The notes under the pieces are model-generated. The model was not told the origin of the DNA. It saw only the letters and a program-made list of their open reading frames with translations, and did no database searches. Below are positions 1 through 6,045 of a stretch of 7,560 nucleotides of DNA, in pieces. Every line of letters begins with the position of its first letter. The first letter of the stretch is position 1. The stretch comes from Actinomycetes bacterium (lineage in GTDB: Bacteria; Actinomycetota; Actinomycetes; Actinomycetales; Cellulomonadaceae): assembly GCA_023390875.1 (NCBI GenBank), contig JAEWCA010000501.1, forward strand, positions 1-7,560. Direction: 5' to 3'. The position numbers and the translations under genes were made by a program.

Positions 1-1
1 G

Positions 2-631
2 CGCGACGTCGTCCTGCGGCTGCTCGACGACGCCGGCCCGACGGGCACGGCGACGATCGTGCAGGCGGGGCACCCGGCGCTGCGTGCCGTGGCGGTCCCG
101 TACGACGGTCAGCTCGCCGCCGACGAGCTCGCCGCCCTCGTCTCGCTCATGCGCCGGACGATGCACGCGGCACCGGGCGTCGGGCTCGCGGCGCCGCAGA
201 TCGGCCTGCCCGTCGCCCTGGCGGTGCTCGAGGACGTCGGCGTGGGTGACAGCGAGATCGCCGCGACGCGCGAGCGTGCGCCGCTGTCGTTCCGCGTGCT
301 GGTGAACCCGCAGTACACCCCGCTCGACGACGGGCGGGTCTCGTTCTACGAGGGCTGCCTCAGCGTCACCGGCTACCAGGCCGTGGTCGCTCGTGCGCGG
401 CGCGTGCGACTCGTCGGCCACGACGAGACGGCCCGCCCGCTCGACGAGGTCGTCACGGGGTGGTCGGCCCGGATCGTGCAGCACGAGACGGACCACCTGG
501 GCGGCACGCTGTACCTCGACCGCGCGGAGCTGCGCTCGCTCGCCGCGACGAACGAGCTCGGGTACCGCTGGGCCAGCGAGCCCCGGCCGGAGGGTGCCGC
601 GCAGGCGCTCGGGTTCCCGCTGGAGGCGTGA
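2..631 (+). CDS. def: Peptide deformylase, 5' end missing
   Basis: Metal-dependent cytosolic hydrolase that removes the formyl group from the initiator formyl-methionine of new proteins. All three family motifs are intact. Numbering from the GTG at 59: GVGLAAPQIG at residues 40-49 (motif 1), EGCLS with the metal-ligand Cys100 at 98-102 (motif 2), and QHETDHL at 141-147 (motif 3), where His142 and His146 are the other ligands and Glu143 the catalytic acid. The frame stays open to the left edge, reading RDVVLRLLDDAG and then TIVQAGHPALR. The TIVQAGHPALR stretch is the usual N-terminal region of actinobacterial deformylases and normally follows a short leader. The GTG at 59 has no Shine-Dalgarno, so I take it as an internal valine and place the true start upstream of the window. 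The gene ends in TGA and is followed by a hairpin. The family call is secure; only the start is unknown. Confidence 0.94.
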   Translation, partial: RDVVLRLLDDAGPTGTATIVQAGHPALRAVAVPYDGQLAADELAALVSLMRRTMHAAPGVGLAAPQIGLPVALAVLEDVGVGDSEIAATRERAPLSFRVLVNPQYTPLDDGRVSFYEGCLSVTGYQAVVARARRVRLVGHDETARPLDEVVTGWSARIVQHETDHLGGTLYLDRAELRSLAATNELGYRWASEPRPEGAAQALGFPLEA

Positions 632-651
632 GCACCCCCGAGCGTCGGTGG

Positions 652-672
652 GGGTCGCCCCAGGGGTGACCC
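652..672 (+). terminator. Hairpin downstream of def, probable terminator
   Basis: Starting 20 nt after the def stop, GGGTCGCCC pairs with GGGTGACCC: nine base pairs including one G-U, around a 3-nt loop (CAG). No T-tract follows, which is common for hairpin terminators in GC-rich actinobacteria. A second short GGGGGTTCCCCC palindrome follows at 673-684. The stem is read directly; the terminator role is inferred. Confidence 0.55.
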
Positions 673-709
673 GGGGGTTCCCCCTATGTCGCCGACGTGG
701 TCGGGAACC

Positions 710-715
710 TACGGT
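710..715 (+). promoter_or_regulatory. Possible -10 box for the DedA-family gene
   Basis: TACGGT fits the actinobacterial TANNNT -10 pattern and would give a leader of roughly 45 nt before the GTG at 768. No convincing -35 is visible. A 7-bp inverted repeat, GGTTCCC (676-682) and GGGAACC (703-709), lies just upstream and could be an operator, but in such GC-rich DNA it may be chance. Confidence 0.22.
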
Positions 716-752
716 GGAGGGACGGCGCCAGGACGGCGCGCCACCCGACCGC

Positions 753-757
753 AGGAG
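753..757 (+). promoter_or_regulatory. Ribosome binding site deciding the GTG start at 768
   Basis: AGGAG sits 10 nt before the GTG at 768. The ATG at 761 is in a different frame, which has no family similarity, so this site supports the GTG start of the DedA-family gene. Confidence 0.6.
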
Positions 758-767
758 CTGATGACAC

Positions 768-1514
768 GTGCTGGAGGCCTGGGCCCTCGCGCTCGCCGGC
801 TCCCCGTGGGTCTTCGTCGTGCTCTACCTGTTCGCGGCGATCGACGGGTTCTTCCCGCCGATCCCGAGCGAGTCCGTGGTCATCGCGATGGCGTCGCTCG
901 CGATGGCGACGGGTGCGCCGAACCTGCCGCTCGTGATGCTGGTCGCCGCGGCGGGCGCGTTCACCGGCGACCAGATCGCCTACCAGATCGGCAGCATGGT
1001 CAAGGTCCGCGAGCTGCGGTTCATGAAGGGCCGCCGCGGACGCGCCGCTCTCGACTGGGCGGAGCGGGCGCTCGGCGAGCGGGGTCCCGCGTTCATCATC
1101 GCCGCGCGGTACATCCCCGTCGGCCGGGTCGCGGTCAACATGACGGCGGGCACGCTGCGGTACCCGCGTCGGCGGTTCGTCGGCCTGACGGCGCTCGCGG
1201 CCGTGACGTGGGCGCTGTACGCCACCGCGATCGGGGTGGGTGCCGGCGCGTGGCTGAGCGGTCACCCGTGGGCCGCGGTCGTGGTCGGCGTCGTCGGCGG
1301 CTTCCTCATCGGGCTGGGCGTGGACTGGCTGCTGCGCCACTGGCGCCCGACGGTCGACAGGCTCCGGGGTCGTCGTGCCGGCACCTCGGCCGATCCGGCG
1401 GCCGCCACGGACCTGCCGTCCGGACCGCGGGTGGTGGGGGATCTCGCCCCCGCCCGGCCCGCGTCGCGCGCCCCGGAGGTCACGGACCGCTCACGATCCG
1501 AGCCCGCGGCCTAA
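768..1514 (+). CDS. DedA/VTT-family inner-membrane protein
   Basis: A 248-residue polytopic membrane protein of the DedA (SNARE-associated, VTT domain) family. Members are linked to membrane homeostasis and the flipping of undecaprenyl phosphate or phospholipids; which of these applies cannot be told from sequence. Hydrophobic stretches lie near residues 12-25, 35-48, 55-68, 107-115, 138-160 and 166-190. Family hallmarks are FPPIPSE at 29-35 with its acidic residue, GAFTGDQIAYQIG at 63-75, and RYIPVGRVAVNMTAG at 114-128, matching the family's basic/Pro/Arg loop before a conserved AG. After about residue 195 comes a polar tail of some 50 residues rich in Pro, Ala and Arg that looks disordered and is not part of the core. 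Start GTG follows AGGAG. Stop is TAA. It lies beyond the def hairpin and appears to be transcribed on its own. Confidence 0.88.
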   Translation: MLEAWALALAGSPWVFVVLYLFAAIDGFFPPIPSESVVIAMASLAMATGAPNLPLVMLVAAAGAFTGDQIAYQIGSMVKVRELRFMKGRRGRAALDWAERALGERGPAFIIAARYIPVGRVAVNMTAGTLRYPRRRFVGLTALAAVTWALYATAIGVGAGAWLSGHPWAAVVVGVVGGFLIGLGVDWLLRHWRPTVDRLRGRRAGTSADPAAATDLPSGPRVVGDLAPARPASRAPEVTDRSRSEPAA

Positions 1515-1521
1515 CGATCCG

Positions 1522-1538
1522 GTCACAGCGGGGGTGAC
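1522..1538 (+). terminator. Weak hairpin after the DedA-family gene
   Basis: GTCAC (1522-1526) and GTGAC (1534-1538) form a 5-bp stem with a 7-nt loop, 7 nt after the TAA stop. It is short and has no T-tract, so it is only a weak terminator candidate. It overlaps the possible promoter of the next gene. Confidence 0.25.
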
Positions 1539-1560
1539 TCGCCGGAAGCGTGCCTATTCT
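1534..1560 (+). promoter_or_regulatory. Possible promoter of the lipoprotein gene
   Basis: TATTCT at 1555-1560 is one of the few AT-rich hexamers here and fits TANNNT. GTGACT at 1534-1539 resembles a TTGAC-type -35, though the 15-nt spacer is short. It would leave a leader of about 85 nt before the ATG at 1653. Confidence 0.35.
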
Positions 1561-1641
1561 CGGAGCGGGTCGACGGCGGTGTCGGCACTCCCGCACCGGG
1601 CCGGCCCTCAGGGGGTTGCGTCGTCGTGCGGTCGACGACAC

Positions 1642-1647
1642 AGGGGG
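1642..1647 (+). promoter_or_regulatory. Ribosome binding site for the lipoprotein start at 1653
   Basis: AGGGGG lies 5 nt before ATG 1653. A second AGGGGG at 1610-1615 lies 10 nt before an in-frame GTG at 1626, which would add nine residues. I prefer 1653 because it gives the more usual signal-peptide length before the lipobox. Confidence 0.45.
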
Positions 1648-1652
1648 CGGCG

Positions 1653-2261
1653 ATGGCAGGACGGGCGAGGTCACGAGGAGGCGGTCGGGCGGCACGTGCG
1701 CTCGCCGCCGTCGTCCTCGCGTCCGCGCTGCTCACCGCGTGCGCCGGGAGCCCCGCACCGTCCGCGCCCGTCGCGCGCGTCGCACCGGCGGCCGACTGCC
1801 TGGCACCCCAGGTCCTGTCCGTGCTCGAGCTCGTGCCGGCCTCGACGGACGGCAGGGTCCGCCGCACGCCGCACCCCGACGTGCCCGCGGCGGGACGGAT
1901 CCCCGACGACTTCGTGCCCGAGAGCGTCGTCACGTGCACCACGGGTGGCCGGCTGCGTGACTCGTCCGGCACCTGGGCCGCCGTCACGCAGTCCCGGCTC
2001 GAGGGCGACCTCGGCCCGCTGCTCGCACTCGTCGACCGCCCGCAGACCGAGCCGGCCGGGACGTGCGGCGCCGAGGGCCCCACGCGGACCGTCGTGTGGC
2101 TGGTCGACGCGCTCGGCCGTGCCGTGCGGCCGCTGCTCCCGGTGGACCCCTGTGGCGCACCGTCGCAGGAGGTGCACGACACGCTCGCGGCGCTCGAGGG
2201 CACCGACAGCACGGACTACCCCGTCGAGCTCATCGTCCCGCGGGGCACGCCCCAGAGCTGA
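1653..2261 (+). CDS. Putative secreted lipoprotein of unknown function
   Basis: A 202-residue protein with a clear lipoprotein signal. It has an Arg-rich n-region (residues 1-16, five Arg), a hydrophobic core (17-27), and the lipobox LTAC with Cys30 as the lipidated residue. It should therefore sit on the outer face of the cytoplasmic membrane. A Pro/Ala-rich linker (31-47) follows. The mature part contains four further cysteines (49, 95, 138, 167), enough for two disulfides. The stretch VVWLVDALGRAVRPLLPVDPCG (from about 147) resembles uncharacterised actinobacterial lipoproteins I recall, but I cannot name a domain. There are no catalytic motifs or repeats. The gene appears to stand alone between a DedA-family gene and the convergent coaA, so context gives no clue to function. 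Its TGA stop lies in the first copy of a 13-bp tandem repeat. That it is a lipoprotein is well supported; its role is unknown. Confidence 0.8.
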   Translation: MAGRARSRGGGRAARALAAVVLASALLTACAGSPAPSAPVARVAPAADCLAPQVLSVLELVPASTDGRVRRTPHPDVPAAGRIPDDFVPESVVTCTTGGRLRDSSGTWAAVTQSRLEGDLGPLLALVDRPQTEPAGTCGAEGPTRTVVWLVDALGRAVRPLLPVDPCGAPSQEVHDTLAALEGTDSTDYPVELIVPRGTPQS

Positions 2262-2298
2262 CGGCCAGGGCTGACGGTCAGAGCTGACGGTCAGAGCT
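2253..2298. repeat. 13-bp tandem repeat across the lipoprotein/coaA convergent stops
   Basis: Three full units run head to tail: CAGAGCTGACGGC (2253-2265), CAGGGCTGACGGT (2266-2278) and CAGAGCTGACGGT (2279-2291). A fourth partial unit, CAGAGCT, follows at 2292-2298. The first unit carries the lipoprotein TGA (2259-2261). The coaA stop, TCA on this strand (2291-2293), spans the boundary of units three and four. Because 13 is not a multiple of 3, the TGAs at 2259, 2272 and 2285 fall in all three forward frames. Confidence 0.85.
2271..2294. terminator. Possible two-way terminator between the lipoprotein gene and coaA
   Basis: Two adjacent CTGACGGTCAG copies (2271-2281 and 2284-2294) are nearly self-complementary. 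They can fold as a stem of nine pairs with one central G-G mismatch (C-C on the other strand) around a GAGC loop. It sits between the two converging stops and overlaps the coaA stop, a suitable place to end transcription from both sides. There is no T-tract. Confidence 0.45.
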
Positions 2299-3241
2299 TG
2301 CGCAGGCGCACGCGCTCGACCGAGTGGTCGGACCCCTTGGTGAGCACGAGGGTCGCGCGGCTGCGGGTCGGCAGGATGTTCTGCTCGAGGTTCGGGGCGT
2401 TGATCGAGTCCCAGATCTGCTCGGCCTTCGCCACCGCCTGGTCGTCCGACAGCGACGCGTACCGGTGGAAGAACGACTCGGGCTTGGCGAAGGCCGTCTC
2501 GCGCAGCGTGAGGAACCGGTCGACGTACCACTGCCGCACGTCCGAGGGCCGCGCGTCGACGTAGATCGAGAAGTCGAAGAAGTCGCTCACCGCGAGGTTC
2601 GACGAGCCCTCGGCGGTCGGCCGGGCGGGCTGCAGCACGTTGAGGCCCTCGACGATGAGCACGTCGGGGCGGTTCACGACGGTCTCGCGCCCCGGGACGA
2701 TGTCGTACGTGAGGTGGTCGTACACGGGGGCGCGGACCTCGGGACGGCCGGCCTTGACCTTGGACACGAACCGCAGCAGCGCGCGCCGGTCGTACGACTC
2801 GGGGAAGCCCTTGCGCTCCATGAGCCCGCGGCGCTCGAGCTCGGCGTTGGGGTAGAGAAAGCCGTCGGTCGTGACGAGCTGCACGCGCGGGGTCGCGGGC
2901 CAGCGGGCAAGGAGCTCGCGCAGCAGGCGCGCGGTCGTGGACTTGCCGACCGCGACGGACCCGGCGACGCCTATCACGAACGGGGTGCCGCCGACGTCCT
3001 CCCGCAGGAACGTGCTCGACGCGGCGTGCAGCGCCCGGGTGGCCTCGATGTACAGGTCGAGGAGCCGCGAGATCGGACGGTAGATCGCGTCGACCTCGGC
3101 GAGGTCGATCGGGTCGCCGAGGCCCGCGAGGCGGTCCACGTCGGCGTCCGTGAGCGGCAGCGGCGTGGAGGCCGACAGCCGCGTCCACGCGTCGCGGTCC
3201 AGGTCGACGTACGGCGTGGCCGGGGAGAGCGACGGTGACAC
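2291..3241 (-). CDS. coaA: Type I pantothenate kinase
   Basis: A 316-residue cytosolic kinase, the same length as the E. coli enzyme. It phosphorylates pantothenate with ATP, the first and usually feedback-controlled step of coenzyme A synthesis. Motifs: Walker [13 protein letters not shown] at 91-102 with Lys100; TTDGFLYPN at 124-132 with the catalytic Asp126; KGFPESYD at 144-151; YDHLTYDIV at 174-182 with His176, corresponding to the CoA-inhibition-site His177 of E. coli; VEGLNVLQ at 197-204; Tyr239 and Arg242 in QWYVDRF; Asn281 in SINAPNL. All these positions are one less than the E. coli numbering, so the enzyme looks complete and CoA-inhibitable. Start is GTG (3241-3239 on the minus strand), without a strong Shine-Dalgarno; a CACAAT box lies 7 nt upstream. 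It is divergent from glmS across 131 nt and ends in a tandem repeat. Confidence 0.96.
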   Translation of the reverse strand: MSPSLSPATPYVDLDRDAWTRLSASTPLPLTDADVDRLAGLGDPIDLAEVDAIYRPISRLLDLYIEATRALHAASSTFLREDVGGTPFVIGVAGSVAVGKSTTARLLRELLARWPATPRVQLVTTDGFLYPNAELERRGLMERKGFPESYDRRALLRFVSKVKAGRPEVRAPVYDHLTYDIVPGRETVVNRPDVLIVEGLNVLQPARPTAEGSSNLAVSDFFDFSIYVDARPSDVRQWYVDRFLTLRETAFAKPESFFHRYASLSDDQAVAKAEQIWDSINAPNLEQNILPTRSRATLVLTKGSDHSVERVRLRKL

Positions 3242-3270
3242 GCGTCCGATTGTGCCGGACGGGACGCGTG
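3239..3270. promoter_or_regulatory. Perfect 9-bp inverted repeat over the coaA start codon and -10
   Basis: CACGCGTCC (3239-3247) and GGACGCGTG (3262-3270) are exact reverse complements with 14 nt between them. Nested inside is CGTCCG (3243-3248) and CGGACG (3256-3261), 7 nt apart, which brackets the coaA -10-like box. The left arm contains the coaA GTG start codon (CAC on this strand). This could be an operator or, in a longer transcript, a hairpin that hides the start codon. The repeat is certain; the function is inferred. Confidence 0.45.
3249..3254 (-). promoter_or_regulatory. Possible -10 box for a leaderless coaA transcript
   Basis: Read on the minus strand this is CACAAT, a partial match to TANNNT/TATAAT, with exactly 7 nt between it and the coaA GTG. 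Transcription would then start at or beside the first base of the start codon. The match is weaker than those before glmS and the LLM gene. Confidence 0.35.
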
Positions 3271-3359
3271 CTGCCGCACCTCGTCCACCCGGACGCCGCG
3301 CCGACGTCGGCCGCCGAGCGCGGCACGCTCCCCGGGACGGGTGACCGGACGGACCCCGG

Positions 3360-3365
3360 TAGACT
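3360..3365 (+). promoter_or_regulatory. -10 box consistent with a leaderless glmS transcript
   Basis: TAGACT matches TANNNT and is followed by exactly 7 nt and then the glmS ATG. No Shine-Dalgarno is visible in the 20 nt before the ATG. No clear -35 is seen, which is common in actinobacteria. Confidence 0.55.
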
Positions 3366-3372
3366 CGCGGCC

Positions 3373-5229
3373 ATGTGTGGAATCGTCGGCTACGTCGGTA
3401 GTCAGGTGCCCAGCGAGCGTCCCCTCGACGTGGTCGTGGAGGGATTGCGGCGGCTCGAGTACCGCGGCTACGACTCGGCCGGCGTCGCGCTCGTCGGGCC
3501 CGGCAGCGAGCTCGCGACGGCCAAGAAGGCCGGCAAGCTCGCGAACCTCGTCGAGGAGATCGACCTCCACCCGCTGCCCGAGGCGACCGCGGCGATCGGC
3601 CACACCCGCTGGGCCACCCACGGCGGCCCGACCGACGTGAACGCCCACCCGCACGTCGCGGGGAAGCTCGCCGTCATCCACAACGGCATCGTCGAGAACT
3701 TCGCCGCCCTCAAGGCGGAGCTCGTCGCGCAGGGCGTGGAGTTCCGCTCCGAGACCGACACCGAGGTCGCCGCGCAGCTCATCGCGCGTGCGTACGGCGA
3801 GACCAAGGACCTCACGACGGCCATGGCGCAGGTCGCCCGCACGCTGCACGGCACGTTCACGCTGCTCGCCGTGCACGCCGACGTGCCCGACGTCGTCGTC
3901 GGCGCGCGGCACGACTCGCCGCTCGTGGTCGGGCTCGGCGAGGGCGAGAACTTCCTCGGCTCGGACGTCTCCGCGTTCATCGCGCACACACGCTCGGCGC
4001 TCGAGCTCGGCCAGGACCAGGTCGTCACCATCACGCCCACGTCCGTCGAGGTCACCGACTTCGACGGTGCACCCGCCCAGGCGCGCGCGTACACCGTGGA
4101 CTGGGACGCGGCCGCCGCCGAGAAGGGCGGCTTCACGTCCTTCATGGACAAGGAGATCCACGACCAGCCGCACGCCGTCGCGGACACGCTGCTCGGTCGC
4201 ACGGACGCGCAGGGCCGTCTCGTGCTCGACGAGGTGCGCATCGACGAGTCCGTGCTGCGGGCCGTCGACAAGATCGTGGTGATCGCGTGCGGCACCGCCG
4301 CGTACGCCGGTCACGTCGCCAAGTACGCCATCGAGCACTGGTGCCGCGTACCCGTCGAGGTCGAGCTCGCGCACGAGTTCCGCTACCGCGACCCGGTCGT
4401 CAACGAGCGGACCCTGGTCGTCGCGGTGTCGCAGTCGGGCGAGACGATGGACACGCTCATGGCGGTCCGGCACGCGCGCGAGCAGGGCGCCAAGGTGCTC
4501 GCGATCGTCAACACGCACGGCTCGACGATCCCGCGCGAGTCCGACGCCGTCCTCTACACGCACGCGGGTCCCGAGATCGCCGTCGCGTCGACCAAGGCGT
4601 TCCTCGCCCAGATCACGGCGGCCTACCTGCTCGGCCTGTACCTGGCCCAGCTGCGCGGCAACAAGTTCGCCGACGAGGTCACCGCGATCCTCGACGAGCT
4701 GCGCGCGATGCCGGACAAGATCCAGCAGGTCCTCGACCGCGCCGGCCGCGTGCGCGAGATCGCCCGGTGGATGGCCGACACGCAGTCGGTGCTGTTCCTC
4801 GGGCGCCACGTCGGGTTCCCCGTCGCGATGGAGGGTGCGCTCAAGCTCAAGGAGCTCGCGTACATCCACGCCGAGGGGTTCGCGGCGGGCGAGCTCAAGC
4901 ACGGGCCCATCGCGCTCATCGAGCCGGGTCAGCCGGTGTTCGTCATCGTGCCGTCGCCGCGCGGGCGGGACTCGCTGCACTCGAAGGTCGTCTCGAACAT
5001 CCAGGAGATCCGCGCGCGTGGTGCGCGCACCCTGGTGATCGCCGAGGACGGCGACGACGCGGTCCGGCCGTACGCGGACGAGGTGTTCTACGTGCCGAAG
5101 GCGCCGACGCTGCTCGCCCCGCTGCTCGCCGTGGTGCCGCTGCAGGTGTTCGCCTGCGAGCTCGCGACCGCCAAGGGCCTGGACGTGGACCAGCCGCGCA
5201 ACCTGGCCAAGTCCGTCACGGTCGAGTGA
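3373..5229 (+). CDS. glmS: Glutamine--fructose-6-phosphate aminotransferase (isomerising)
   Basis: A 618-residue cytosolic enzyme that makes glucosamine-6-phosphate from fructose-6-phosphate and glutamine, committing carbon to UDP-GlcNAc and peptidoglycan. The N-terminal class II glutaminase domain (about 2-245) begins MCGIVGYVG with nucleophile Cys2, which must follow the initiator Met; this fixes the start at ATG 3373 although the frame is open back to 3235. Further motifs there are RGYDSAG (31-37), HTRWATHG (77-84), HNGIVEN (103-109) and SETDTE (126-131). Two SIS isomerase lobes follow: CGTAAYAG (306-313), SQSGETMDT (353-361), ASTKAF (405-410), [20 protein letters not shown] (477-496), [11 protein letters not shown] (506-516), and the C-terminal tail [10 protein letters not shown] that closes the active site. 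MDKEIHDQP (258-266) is the usual start of the isomerase half. It is intact and of normal length, the first gene of a run with acpS and the GNAT gene. No glmS ribozyme is seen; none would fit if the mRNA is leaderless. Confidence 0.97.
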   Translation: MCGIVGYVGSQVPSERPLDVVVEGLRRLEYRGYDSAGVALVGPGSELATAKKAGKLANLVEEIDLHPLPEATAAIGHTRWATHGGPTDVNAHPHVAGKLAVIHNGIVENFAALKAELVAQGVEFRSETDTEVAAQLIARAYGETKDLTTAMAQVARTLHGTFTLLAVHADVPDVVVGARHDSPLVVGLGEGENFLGSDVSAFIAHTRSALELGQDQVVTITPTSVEVTDFDGAPAQARAYTVDWDAAAAEKGGFTSFMDKEIHDQPHAVADTLLGRTDAQGRLVLDEVRIDESVLRAVDKIVVIACGTAAYAGHVAKYAIEHWCRVPVEVELAHEFRYRDPVVNERTLVVAVSQSGETMDTLMAVRHAREQGAKVLAIVNTHGSTIPRESDAVLYTHAGPEIAVASTKAFLAQITAAYLLGLYLAQLRGNKFADEVTAILDELRAMPDKIQQVLDRAGRVREIARWMADTQSVLFLGRHVGFPVAMEGALKLKELAYIHAEGFAAGELKHGPIALIEPGQPVFVIVPSPRGRDSLHSKVVSNIQEIRARGARTLVIAEDGDDAVRPYADEVFYVPKAPTLLAPLLAVVPLQVFACELATAKGLDVDQPRNLAKSVTVE

Positions 5230-5242
5230 CGCGGGTCGGCGC

Positions 5243-5599
5243 GTGATCGTCGGCGTCGGGATCGACGTCGTCGACGTCGCCCGCTTCGTCGCGACGCTCC
5301 ACCGGGTGCCTGCGCTGCGGGACAAGCTGTTCACGCCCGAGGAGCGCGAGATGCCCGAGACCTCGCTCGCCGCGCGGTTCGCCGCCAAGGAGGCGATCGC
5401 GAAGGCGCTCGGCGCACCCCCGGGCATGAGCTGGCAGGACGCGACCGTGCGGCGGATCTCCGGGGCGCAGCCCGAGATCGAGGTGGTCGGCACGGTGCTC
5501 GCCCGGTCCGAGGAGCTCGGGGTGAGCCGGTTCCACCTCTCGATCTCGCACGACGCCGGGATCGCGTCCGCGGTCGTCGTCGCGGAGCGGGACACGTGA
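5243..5599 (+). CDS. acpS: Holo-[acyl-carrier-protein] synthase
   Basis: A 118-residue cytosolic phosphopantetheinyl transferase that moves the 4'-phosphopantetheine arm of CoA onto a serine of acyl carrier protein, activating fatty acid synthesis. It starts [15 protein letters not shown], with the Mg2+-binding Asp8. [12 protein letters not shown] at 46-57 supplies Glu50 and Lys54, and FHLSISHD at 97-104 is the C-terminal conserved segment. Length is normal for AcpS-type enzymes, which work as trimers. The GTG start is 13 nt after the glmS stop with no good Shine-Dalgarno, so translation probably depends on ribosomes arriving from glmS. The gene's last bases overlap the next start (GTGA). Confidence 0.95.
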   Translation: MIVGVGIDVVDVARFVATLHRVPALRDKLFTPEEREMPETSLAARFAAKEAIAKALGAPPGMSWQDATVRRISGAQPEIEVVGTVLARSEELGVSRFHLSISHDAGIASAVVVAERDT

Positions 5600-6012
5600 C
5601 GACGTACACCGTCGCCGCGGACCGCGACCGGGTCGACCGGGACGCCGTCTGGCGGCTGCTGTCGACCGAGGCGTACTGGGGCCGGTGGCGCGAGCGGGAG
5701 CACCTCGAGCGGCAGATCGACGCGTCGTGGCGGGTCGTGGGCGCGTGGGACGACGCGACGGGCGCGACCGTCGGGTTCGCGCGGGCGATCTCGGACGGCG
5801 TGGACTTCGCCTACCTCGCGGACGTCATCGTCGACCCCGGGCACCGCGGTCACGGGCTCGGCAAGCGCATCGTGTCGACGATGATCGACGACGGGCCGGG
5901 GGCGCTGTTCCGGTGGACGCTGTTCACCGCGGACGCCCACGGCCTGTACCGCGGGTACGGGTTCGTCGAGCCGGACCGGATGGCGATGGTCCGCCCGAGC
6001 CGGAACGGCTGA
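5596..6012 (+). CDS. GNAT-family N-acetyltransferase, substrate unknown
   Basis: A 138-residue single-domain acetyltransferase of the GNAT fold, which moves an acetyl group from acetyl-CoA to an amine. The acetyl-CoA-binding motif A is clear: [21 protein letters not shown] at about 73-93, with HRGHGLG (83-89) as the pyrophosphate-binding loop. The C-terminal [14 protein letters not shown] (110-123) is the motif B region, with a Tyr at the place often used as general acid. The N-terminal part (AYWGRWRE and then IDASW) is typical of a broad, uncharacterised bacterial GNAT group. The GTG start overlaps the acpS stop by 4 nt (GTGA), so it is translationally coupled to acpS and in the glmS operon. 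Coupling to cell-wall or lipid precursor supply is possible, but neither substrate nor role can be read from the sequence. Confidence 0.87.
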   Translation: MTTYTVAADRDRVDRDAVWRLLSTEAYWGRWREREHLERQIDASWRVVGAWDDATGATVGFARAISDGVDFAYLADVIVDPGHRGHGLGKRIVSTMIDDGPGALFRWTLFTADAHGLYRGYGFVEPDRMAMVRPSRNG

Positions 6013-6045
6013 CCCGGGCGGACCCTCGTGGCGGCGGGCGTCAGC
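6008..6045. terminator. Inverted repeat carrying both stop codons, possible two-way terminator
   Basis: GCTGAC (6008-6013) and GTCAGC (6040-6045) are exact reverse complements. The left arm contains the TGA of the GNAT gene (6010-6012) and the right arm the TCA that is the stop of the opposing LLM gene (6041-6043). Two more C-G pairs are possible inside after a one-base bulge. The 26-nt spacer is GC-rich. Role inferred from position between convergent genes. Confidence 0.4.

Noticed and set aside
686..1537. Alternative 283-codon frame over the DedA-family gene
   Set aside because: Its translation is Arg/Gly-rich without membrane segments, while the frame from 768 has the DedA motifs and a Shine-Dalgarno.
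2324..3238. A 304-codon plus-strand open frame opposite coaA
   Set aside because: Composition is typical of an antisense shadow, and it has no start signal or domain.
3300..3311. 12-bp perfect palindrome GCCGACGTCGGC upstream of glmS as an operator
   Set aside because: GACGTC-type words are very common in this GC-rich sequence and it has no clear position relative to a promoter, so it is not listed as a feature.
3235..3372. In-frame upstream extension of glmS
   Set aside because: GlmS needs Cys2 exposed after removal of Met1, so the protein must begin at 3373.
3242..3372. glmS ribozyme or other riboswitch in the coaA-glmS gap
   Set aside because: The gap is only 131 nt, no ribozyme core is recognisable, and the -10 box next to the ATG argues for a leaderless mRNA.
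1671..3374. A 567-codon minus-strand open frame across the lipoprotein gene and coaA
   Set aside because: It is out of frame with coaA and antisense to the lipoprotein gene, Arg/Ala/Pro-rich and without recognisable motifs. The coaA frame has every catalytic residue.
2974..5940. A 988-codon open frame on the minus strand, antisense to glmS, acpS and part of the GNAT gene
   Set aside because: It is a GC-driven shadow. It is rich in Arg, Val, Asp and Gly from reading high-GC codons backwards, has no family motif, and covers well-identified genes on the other strand.
5596..6012. GNAT as a GNA1-type glucosamine-6-phosphate acetyltransferase
   Set aside because: Only the generic acetyl-CoA motif is shared. 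The C-terminal region matches a broad bacterial GNAT group, and bacteria normally acetylate at the glucosamine-1-phosphate step with GlmU.
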